Source: a virus. From it: a DNA stretch of 25,811 nucleotides. This document shows, piece by piece, positions 20,810 to 25,811 of this stretch; position 1 is the stretch's first letter, and every line of letters begins with the position of its first letter. Position numbers and translations under genes: made by a program. Location of the stretch: positions 1-25,811 of the IMG/VR virus record IMGVR_UViG_3300033981_000257; one strand, written 5' to 3'. The notes beneath the pieces are model-generated. The model was not told the DNA's origin. It saw only the letters and a program-made list of their open reading frames with translations, and did not search any database.

Positions 20810-21438
20810 GGGATCACCCTCGTCGGTTTGACGGTCATGGCGGTGCGGCCTTGACTAAAGGCGGCCCGCTCGTTTTGCAACATCAACTCTTCCATCGCGG
20901 ACTGGTACAAGCCTGCCCAGACAGAGATGCGCTCGTCGTCGCGCAGGTACGGAGACGCCTGCAAGAGCGCGCCGTACAGATACACGTCGGGGTGGCGCTC
21001 GAGCACCCAGTTGGATGCGTTGCTGTCGGAGAGCTTGGCGAGCGTCGCCACGTAGGTCAGCTCCGCCGTGTAGCCGGTGTCCGGCGCCGGGAGCACCTCG
21101 ACCTGGTTGCCGATCAGCGAGAAATACTGCGGCTTGCCGGTGGTGCGATAGATCCACTTCTTGGCGTCGAGCTCGTCCTCGGTCAAGAACACGAGCGGCT
21201 GCACCGGCGCGGTGCTGGTGAGCACCAAAGACTTGAGCGAAAGAAAATCAGACGGCAGCGCCGAAAACGGCGTATCGATGGTGGCGTTTGATCGCTTGAC
21301 CATCTTCTGCGTCGGCAGCCGGCGCTCCATCTGCGCCTCGGCGAGCGAGATAAAGTCGGGGATTACCGACGTTAAATCGTCGCGGTTCAGCCAGTCGGCG
21401 ACGCTAGACTTGAGTGCTGTGTATGAGGTCAGAGCCAC
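20806..21438 (-). CDS. Head-tail adaptor protein
   Basis: This 210-residue protein begins MALTSYTALKSSVADWLNRD, followed by IPDFISLAEAQMERRLPTQK and ALPSDFLSLKSLVL. That opening is characteristic of the podovirus adaptor family (SU10 adaptor/T7 gp11/P22 gp4-like). The C-terminal part has LERHPDVYLYGALLQASPYL and GLYQSAMEELML, also typical. It should form the ring joining portal and tail. GTG at 21438 has AAGGAG just upstream; the gene overlaps the glycosyltransferase gene by 35 bases. Confidence 0.8.
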   Translation of the reverse strand: MALTSYTALKSSVADWLNRDDLTSVIPDFISLAEAQMERRLPTQKMVKRSNATIDTPFSALPSDFLSLKSLVLTSTAPVQPLVFLTEDELDAKKWIYRTTGKPQYFSLIGNQVEVLPAPDTGYTAELTYVATLAKLSDSNASNWVLERHPDVYLYGALLQASPYLRDDERISVWAGLYQSAMEELMLQNERAAFSQGRTAMTVKPTRVIP

Positions 21439-22081
21439 CGTTCACTTGCTCCTTGATCGCCCAGGCACCCTCGTGCGAATACTCGAAGGTGCCGATGTGT
21501 TTGACGTGCTGCGATAGGTCGTGGTCCAGTAACACCTCAAAGCCGGCCTCTTTTGCCTTCTTGCAAAAGAAAACGTCCTCGCCGATGTAGTGGTTGCCGA
21601 CCGTCGAGTACGGGATCGCAAACCACGGCGCCTCAACCTTCTCGAACACCTCGCGCTTCGTCATCATCACGCCCATGCCGACATAGTCGACGGGCTCCAG
21701 CCCCTCGGACTCTGGGCCGGTGTATACGCGGTCAATCTGCCCCTTCCCCATGTCTCGCATCGCCACCGGCTTGACCGGCATGCGACGCGTCGCATAGTTG
21801 GCGGCCACGATGGGCTTGTCGCGCAAGATGAGATGCCCGATGGTTTCCTTCGGGAACCGCATGTCAGAGTCAAGCCAGAGGAGATAGTCCGCCTTCTCAT
21901 CTAGTGCTTGACGCGCAAGCTCCATCCTTTGAGAGGCGATTAGAGTCCCGTGGCTCGTGAAGAGAAGCACACGGTCGTCTGTCGTCGCTGTGTGATAACT
22001 CATCGCCCGCGCCATGTCGTACGCAAACGAGGTCATCACCGTGTCGCGGGCCGGGACCAATATGGCGACTGATCTGCTCAT
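21404..22081 (-). CDS. GT-A type glycosyltransferase (family 2-like)
   Basis: This 225-residue protein begins MSRSVAILVPARDTV. It has the ALDEKADYLLWLDSDM segment with DSD at 71-73 (metal/nucleotide-sugar motif), VGMGVMMTKREVFEKV (134-149), IGEDVFFCKKAKEAGF (166-181) with GED at 167-169, and HDLSQHVKHIG. This is the pattern of small GT-A enzymes that many phages carry. The acceptor is unknown: virion protein, DNA or host glycan. ATG at 22081 overlaps the previous stop (ATGA); a longer start would lie inside that gene. It sits in the head-gene cluster, so it is made together with capsid and adaptor. Confidence 0.8.
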   Translation of the reverse strand: MSRSVAILVPARDTVMTSFAYDMARAMSYHTATTDDRVLLFTSHGTLIASQRMELARQALDEKADYLLWLDSDMRFPKETIGHLILRDKPIVAANYATRRMPVKPVAMRDMGKGQIDRVYTGPESEGLEPVDYVGMGVMMTKREVFEKVEAPWFAIPYSTVGNHYIGEDVFFCKKAKEAGFEVLLDHDLSQHVKHIGTFEYSHEGAWAIKEQVNGGSDLIHSTQV

Positions 22082-22398
22082 ACGCGCCCCGGCCGGGTGC
22101 GAAATAACTTGTTGTCCGGCTCGTTGAGCCAGTCCTTCATCCGCTTGGGGTCGTCGATGATCCCCTTTTGCTTGAGCTTGTAGAAGAGCGCCATCGGGAT
22201 CGACGCGACCTTGTTCCACTCGCCCCACCGCGCCCGTTCGTCGGTCGCGGCGTATTGTCTCTTGTTTTGCTCTAAGAGGTCACCGACCTCGAAGACCGTC
22301 TCGATCGTCGCTTCGTCTTTCTCGGCGTCGTAGTGCCACCATTTTGTGGTGCCCGTCGCCGGGTCAAAATCAAACAGTCGCTTTCCGCTCGAGTTCAT
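22078..22398 (-). CDS. Conserved small phage protein after the capsid gene
   Basis: This 106-residue protein has FDFDPATGTTKWWHYDAEKD, a middle AATDERARWGEWNKVASIPM and the end WLNEPDNKLFRTRPGRV. The last part, with dNxxFRTRpG, is a recurring phage pattern near capsid genes; function is unknown. ATG at 22398 has GAGGG upstream, directly beyond the stem-loop at 22408-22447, so the loop could affect how well this gene is expressed compared with the capsid gene. Confidence 0.7.
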   Translation of the reverse strand: MNSSGKRLFDFDPATGTTKWWHYDAEKDEATIETVFEVGDLLEQNKRQYAATDERARWGEWNKVASIPMALFYKLKQKGIIDDPKRMKDWLNEPDNKLFRTRPGRV

Positions 22399-22407
22399 GC
22401 AACCCTC

Positions 22408-22447
22408 AACTCTGGGGCGCCGGCACCATCACCGGCGCCCCAAAGTT
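22408..22447 (-). terminator. Strong stem-loop downstream of the major capsid gene
   Basis: GGGGCGCCGG (22414-22423) and CCGGCGCCCC (22432-22441) form a perfect 10-bp stem with an 8-base loop, extended by AACTCT/AAAGTT pairing to 16 bp with one wobble. It lies between capsid stop and the next start. There is no T-run on the minus strand, so it may be a partial terminator, RNA-processing or mRNA-stability element, not a full stop. Confidence 0.55.
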
Positions 22448-22460
22448 TATACCACCGCGA

Positions 22461-23441
22461 TCAAGTCGTGGTGAGGTCAGCGGCGAGACCGTGCGCGGCC
22501 TCGGTGTTGACCTTGAGACCCCACTCGACCACGATCATGCGCTTCTCGGCGTCGCCGGTCTTCGCAAGCTCAACGGTCTGGAAGGGGCGCAGGAAGGCGA
22601 CGGCAGCGTACTCGGGGTCGAGCACGAAGGCGTCACGCTCACGCTGGAAGCGGTTCGGGACCACCGACACGGCGCCGAAGTCCGAGACGTAAACATCGGC
22701 GGCGCCGATGATGACGCCCGGCTTGTTGCCGGTCACTTCGCGGCGGATCTCCGCGATGCCCTGGAAGCCGCTCACGCGCTGCTTGTTGACCGGGCCCACC
22801 ATGAGGATCTTCGGCGTACCACCAGCCGTCCACACCTTCTGGATGACGCTCTTGAGGATCGTCTCCGAGAAGGTGCGCAGGTTGGCGGCGGTCGCGTCCG
22901 TGCGGGTCGCGTTCGGCTGCGTCGTGTAGGACGGGTCGGCGCCGGTCGTGCCCTTGTCGGTGTTGGTCTTCAAGAAGGCGAGCAGCGAGCCCGTCTTGCG
23001 CAGCGCCGTGCTGGTGCCAGCAGAGCCGCCGTCGGCCTTCTGGTTGGTCAGCATGATCGACTCCATGTCGCGCTTCAGCTCGGCCGATCGCTTGGCGAGC
23101 TGGTACGCCAACTCGGAGCGGCGGCCGGCCTTATCGACCGACTCGAGCGTGCCCGAGAGGATCAAGGTCTTGCGCGACACCTGCGTGTAGTTGCCGACGC
23201 GGACCGTTGCGGCGGTCGAGTCGTAGGTGCCGACGTCGTCGCCTTCGATCTGCGCGTTGGTCGTCGAGGCAGCGGCGAGGCTGTCGGTCTGCCACTCGAA
23301 GAACGTGTTTTTGACGTTCTCGCGGCCGATGTTCGACATGAACGGGGTCTCTTCGGGCGAGATGTTGTAGATCACGTTCGAGAGAGACTCGCGGATGCCC
23401 TTCGCGTTGAAGGTATCAAAGGTATTTGCGGTCTGTGACAT
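22461..23441 (-). CDS. Major capsid protein (SU10 / DUF5309-like, HK97 fold)
   Basis: This 326-residue protein begins MSQTANTFDTFNAKGIRESL, followed by NVIYNISPEETPFMSNIG, a hallmark of the SU10-type capsid family, then FEWQTDSLAAASTTNAQIEG. The middle has RKTLILSGTLESVDKAG and LKRDMESIMLTNQK; the end has GAADVYVSDFGAVSVVPNRF and AFLRPFQTVELAKTGDAEKR. The length fits the family. It forms the icosahedral shell. The scaffold gene lies just upstream, the small protein and glycosyltransferase downstream. AGGGGAT precedes ATG 23441. Confidence 0.9.
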   Translation of the reverse strand: MSQTANTFDTFNAKGIRESLSNVIYNISPEETPFMSNIGRENVKNTFFEWQTDSLAAASTTNAQIEGDDVGTYDSTAATVRVGNYTQVSRKTLILSGTLESVDKAGRRSELAYQLAKRSAELKRDMESIMLTNQKADGGSAGTSTALRKTGSLLAFLKTNTDKGTTGADPSYTTQPNATRTDATAANLRTFSETILKSVIQKVWTAGGTPKILMVGPVNKQRVSGFQGIAEIRREVTGNKPGVIIGAADVYVSDFGAVSVVPNRFQRERDAFVLDPEYAAVAFLRPFQTVELAKTGDAEKRMIVVEWGLKVNTEAAHGLAADLTTT

Positions 23442-23452
23442 TTGAATATCCC

Positions 23453-24430
23453 CTAATCTATAAACTGTTCAAACACGGCAGCCGCGTCACGCGTGCTGCC
23501 ACTATTTGCGAGCCTAGACAGGGCGGCCTTCGATGCAACGACCTTTGACGACTGCGGCGTGGAAGCAACTCCTGCCCGCATGGGCTTGGCCTTCTGGATG
23601 ATCTTCGGGCGCATCTGGTCACGCTTGCTCATCAACTCGTCGTAAAGCATCGCCTTACGAAGAGCGAGCACAGCGCGTGCGTCGTATACGTCCGAGATCT
23701 CCTCGACACTGAAGCCGAGCTTTCCGGTTGCGTACTCGACGATCTTTGCCTTCTCGGCGCGTGCCTTTTCTGGGTTGCGCCAATCCGGCAGCGCCTCGAC
23801 CAGCTTGCTGCGTTCGACCTCGAGGGTCTTCTCCGCGTTCAGCTGCTCCTCTGCCTGTTGCTTCTGTACCAGAGCGGTGCGCTGGGCCTGCACCCACTGC
23901 GCCTGCTCTTGCCTCGATCGCTGCAGCTCACGCTGTCTCACCCATTCGACCGGGTTCTCTTGGTAGAGCCTGTCCCAGTCGATCTCGGGCGGTTGCAGCG
24001 ACTTGAGCTGCGCGTCAAGCGCAGTCAAGGTCTGTGCATACTGTTGCCGCTCCTGCCGCGCCAGCGCCAGCTCTGCCTCGGCCTGCTTTCTGGCCTCGGC
24101 GATCGCCTGCGTCTTGCGCGTATAGTCTGCGGTGCGAGAGTAACCCTTCAGCAACTCATCCAGCGGGACTTCGACTTCTTCCCCGTCAACCTTGACGCGG
24201 AATGTCTGCCCCGTCGGCGCTGCCTCTTCGGCTTCCTCTTCGCCTTCGGTGGTCTCCTCCTCCATGCCGTCGGACTCGCTGTCGACTGCCTGGGAAGGCT
24301 CCTCACCCTCGTCCGTTGCTTCGGCCCCGAGCTGCTCGTTTTCGCCTTCGTCGGCGGCGAGCATCTGCTCAAAGACGTCCTGCGTGGACTGTATTGATCC
24401 GGGGGGTGTACCCGTGCCGGTTTCACTCAT
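23453..24430 (-). CDS. Scaffolding protein
   Basis: This 325-residue protein begins MSETGTGTPPGSIQSTQD. Residues about 25-75 are very acidic (EEETTEGEEEAEEA). Then comes VPLDELLKGYSRTADYTRKT, the usual motif of podovirus scaffold proteins, followed by a long charged coiled coil (about 95-210) and a C-terminal part ending FEQFID. It guides capsid assembly and leaves. ATG at 24430 is preferred to a TTG at 24445; neither has a clear ribosome site. It is directly upstream of the capsid gene. Confidence 0.8.
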   Translation of the reverse strand: MSETGTGTPPGSIQSTQDVFEQMLAADEGENEQLGAEATDEGEEPSQAVDSESDGMEEETTEGEEEAEEAAPTGQTFRVKVDGEEVEVPLDELLKGYSRTADYTRKTQAIAEARKQAEAELALARQERQQYAQTLTALDAQLKSLQPPEIDWDRLYQENPVEWVRQRELQRSRQEQAQWVQAQRTALVQKQQAEEQLNAEKTLEVERSKLVEALPDWRNPEKARAEKAKIVEYATGKLGFSVEEISDVYDARAVLALRKAMLYDELMSKRDQMRPKIIQKAKPMRAGVASTPQSSKVVASKAALSRLANSGSTRDAAAVFEQFID

Positions 24431-24457
24431 AAATCTATTGTGCAAGATTCAAGCGGA

Positions 24458-24727
24458 TTATTTCCTGCCGCTGATCTTGTCGATATCACGCTTGGCCATG
24501 ACGCCGTTCTCAACGACCACGCGAAGGTGTCGCTGGATCTCCTCGAGGATGCCGACCGCGAGCCACAGCCGCTCGCGCTCTTCTTGGTCGGCTGGCTTAC
24601 TCTGCCGCCACGCCTTGAGGTACTCGCGCTCCAAGACGCCAAAGGCCTCCACGAGGATCGGATTCTCGAGGAGCTCTTTGGCCTCCTGCCCGCGGCGGGA
24701 GTCGATGTAGGGGTTGCGCTCGCTCAA
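24458..24727 (-). CDS. Small helical hypothetical protein
   Basis: This 89-residue, charged and helical protein contains SRRGQEAKELLENPILVEAF, LWLAVGILEEIQRHLRVVVE and the end AKRDIDKISGRK. No earlier ATG or GTG exists in frame; TTG at 24727 makes a TTGA overlap with the previous stop, so a rare TTG start is inferred. Similar small proteins are common between portal-side genes and scaffold in podoviruses. Function is unknown. Confidence 0.6.
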   Translation of the reverse strand: MSERNPYIDSRRGQEAKELLENPILVEAFGVLEREYLKAWRQSKPADQEERERLWLAVGILEEIQRHLRVVVENGVMAKRDIDKISGRK

Positions 24728-24903
24728 GCCAGCAGGCCGCCCTTCGGCTTCTTCCTCATCGCCTTCTTCAAGAGCTTGCCACCCTTGTCGGCTTTGTTAA
24801 ATTCTTTGGCGACCTTCATCGGCACGCCGACCTTCTTGGCGAAGGCTGGGTCGTGGGCGGCCGCGGCCATGAGGCGGGCCTGCTTGGTGCTTTTGCTAGG
24901 CAT
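24724..24903 (-). CDS. Small basic phage protein
   Basis: This 59-residue protein begins MPSKSTKQARLMAAAAHDPA, followed by FAKKVGVPMKVAKEFNKADK and a Lys-rich end. The pattern is a widespread, short, basic phage protein of unknown function, possibly nucleic-acid binding. ATG at 24903 is chosen because GGAAG lies upstream and the widespread form starts here; a longer reading frame exists but overlaps the neighbouring gene. It overlaps the preceding gene by 8 bases. Confidence 0.7.
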   Translation of the reverse strand: MPSKSTKQARLMAAAAHDPAFAKKVGVPMKVAKEFNKADKGGKLLKKAMRKKPKGGLLA

Positions 24904-25228
24904 TTTTCTGCTTCCTTTTTTGATAAACATCGAGCAATCCGCGACCCTTGCGGACCGCGCTTTCTTTGTCTCCTCGATGGCCCCATGCCTCGAGCGAGAG
25001 CTTGAGTCTAGTCTTTTCGCCGCGCTCATCATAGAGCGGCCCCGGCATCGACCCCATGCGCGTCAAAAACGATCCCTTCCGGCGCAGTTGCTCGGGCGAC
25101 TTCGCCTCGCCCTTCACTGGCGGCTTCAGCGTGCCTCCGGTCTCGCGCTTATAGGATGCGCGGCCGGCAGCGTTCAGCCCGCCCTTCTTGCTCTGGCCCT
25201 CGGCCCGCTGCCACGCCGGGGTCTTCAC
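24896..25228 (-). CDS. DUF6321-like small phage protein
   Basis: This 110-residue basic protein contains KKGGLNAAGRASYKRETGG, TLKPPVKGEAKSPEQLRRKG, SFLTRMGSMPGPLYDERGEK and LSLEAWGHRGDKESAVRKG. This order fits a common phage family of unknown function (recalled as DUF6321). The GTG at 25228 overlaps the preceding stop (GTGA). High Lys/Arg content suggests nucleic-acid or capsid contact. Confidence 0.7.
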   Translation of the reverse strand: MKTPAWQRAEGQSKKGGLNAAGRASYKRETGGTLKPPVKGEAKSPEQLRRKGSFLTRMGSMPGPLYDERGEKTRLKLSLEAWGHRGDKESAVRKGRGLLDVYQKRKQKNA

Positions 25229-25374
25229 TTGCGCTTCTTCGCCGTCTTGGCCGCGGCCTTGAATGCCTTGGCGGTCGGCGCGCCCTTCGCTCCAGGCTTC
25301 CTCATCTTCTCGCCGCTGCCGGCCGCGATACGCTCACGCTTGGCCCAAATGTTTGAATAGAGACCCTGCTTCAT
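25225..25374 (-). CDS. Small basic phage protein
   Basis: This 49-residue protein begins MKQGLYSNIWAKRERIAAGS, then GEKMRKPGAKGAPTAKAFKA and a Lys-rich end. It is a very recurrent short phage protein next to the DUF6321-like gene. ATG at 25374 has AGAGGA upstream and the stop overlaps the next GTG. Function is unknown; strongly basic, so nucleic-acid contact is possible. Confidence 0.7.
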   Translation of the reverse strand: MKQGLYSNIWAKRERIAAGSGEKMRKPGAKGAPTAKAFKAAAKTAKKRK

Positions 25375-25383
25375 GGTGTCCTC

Positions 25384-25811
25384 TTAACGAAAGCTGAAGG
25401 GGTTGTTGTACAGCCCAGAGTAACTATCGACAAACATCGGCAGCGCGCCCATGTCGATCGAGCCAAACGAATACGGAAGCGCTTGCTCAATTTGCGGGTA
25501 GTACGGCATCGCCGTGAAAATATTGCTCGGCATGCCGGGCTGAGTCGGGGCAGCAGGCTGCGTCGCGGCAGGCGCAGAGCCCAACGTGCGGTTTTCTCCG
25601 CGTCCATACTTCAAGTAATGGCGCGCAGCTTCGCTCGGCGTGTCAACGCCGGCCGCACGAAGATCGGCGTTCGACGGCGCGTCAAGATACGCCTGCCAGT
25701 TAAATCCGCCGGGCAACTGCGACGCGTCAATCGGCCCCTCTCCGCGGCCCCAGTCGTCGTTTGACGTGTCGTAAAGACCCGCCGGCGCGGATTTAACTGG
25801 CAGGCGTATCT
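25384..25811 (-). CDS. Partial phage protein with a WQAYL domain (N-terminus cut by right edge)
   Basis: The frame is open to the window's right end; 142 codons are visible. It contains GGFNWQAYLDAPSNADLRAA then AARHYLKYGRGENRTLG. This is a small domain (WQAYL...DL..AG...A..HY..YG..E.R) that recurs in phage and bacterial surface or virion proteins. The C-terminal part is Pro/Ala/Gln-rich, then MPYYPQIEQALPYSFGSIDM and ends YNNPFSFR. The start is not in the window (a TTG at 25716 is internal). The stretch from 25787 to the edge may be a fold-back artefact (see inverted repeat), so the first visible residues are suspect. Confidence 0.65.
   Translation of the reverse strand, partial: IRLPVKSAPAGLYDTSNDDWGRGEGPIDASQLPGGFNWQAYLDAPSNADLRAAGVDTPSEAARHYLKYGRGENRTLGSAPAATQPAAPTQPGMPSNIFTAMPYYPQIEQALPYSFGSIDMGALPMFVDSYSGLYNNPFSFR
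25685..25811. repeat. 25-bp perfect inverted repeat ending at the window edge
   Basis: Bases 25685-25709 (beginning AGATACGCCTGCC) and 25787-25811 are exact reverse complements, with a 77-base spacer (25710-25786). The match stops at 25710/25786, where the bases no longer pair. The right arm ends on the last base of the window. Confidence 0.9.

Noticed and set aside
22344-23438. 364-codon open frame on the plus strand
   Set aside because: Shadow of the major capsid gene, crossing the stem-loop; no motif or ribosome site.
24440-25360. 306-codon open frame on the plus strand, partly hydrophobic
   Set aside because: Lies antisense to four small conserved phage genes with overlaps and ribosome sites; its hydrophobic parts are antisense images of Lys-rich proteins.
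1-25811. tRNA genes
   Set aside because: No cloverleaf with a T-loop GTTCGA-type motif was noticed in the few non-coding gaps, which are too short.
1-25811. Circular contig by end overlap
   Set aside because: The first bases do not match the last bases; the right end is instead an inverted repeat.

Overview
The window looks like part of a tailed-phage genome, GC-rich by eye and almost fully coding. The best fit is a short-tailed (podovirus-like) phage. It has an SU10-like major capsid protein, a scaffold, a head-tail adaptor, a beta-propeller-like nozzle protein, fibre proteins and large virion proteins, but no tape-measure, tail-tube or tail-sheath gene. The gene families, the YdaS-type regulator and the GC content suggest a host among the Pseudomonadota (possibly freshwater Betaproteobacteria). 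This host is inferred, not shown. No integrase, terminase, portal or DNA polymerase is present; the window is cut at both ends.

Layout. (1) Positions 1-1728, minus strand: the N-terminal 576 codons of a primase-polymerase/helicase fusion running off the left edge. It is preceded by a small YdaS/Cro-like repressor (1725-1937). (2) Positions 1938-2082: a divergent control region with two candidate promoters and candidate operator half-sites. (3) Positions 2083-6477, plus strand: an early operon with a small hypothetical gene, a 32-codon membrane peptide, an orphan C5-cytosine DNA methyltransferase, a putative ssDNA-binding protein, a PD-(D/E)XK nuclease, a DUF3310 protein and several small unknowns. 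(4) Positions 6471-25811, minus strand, transcribed right to left: the late operon. From its 5' side it holds a partial protein cut by the right edge, four small basic or unknown proteins, scaffold, major capsid protein, a strong stem-loop, a small protein, a GT-A glycosyltransferase, the adaptor, tail proteins including a repeat protein and a mosaic fibre, the nozzle protein, an 849-residue repeat fibre with an S74 chaperone, two large virion proteins, and the lysis set (small TM protein, 3-TM holin, GH24 lysozyme). It ends with a mini-metalloprotease, a metallophosphoesterase and a polysaccharide pyruvyl transferase. The two operons converge and overlap by 7 bases at 6471-6477, where a stem-loop with a T-rich tail can end the late transcript.

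The genes are tightly packed. Many junctions are 4-base ATGA, GTGA or TTGA overlaps or 1-base TAATG/TGATG overlaps, which points to translational coupling. Several starts are GTG and one is TTG.

The most unusual points are: nine 29-residue helical repeats plus one 18-residue partial unit in the S74-tipped fibre; a tail protein built from exact 20-residue and then 10-residue repeats; an AT-rich, apparently transferred C-terminal part of the tail fibre; two glycan-type enzymes (pyruvyl transferase and glycosyltransferase) in the late operon; a repeated segment inside the methyltransferase; and a 25-base inverted repeat that ends exactly at the right edge and may be a fold-back assembly artefact.
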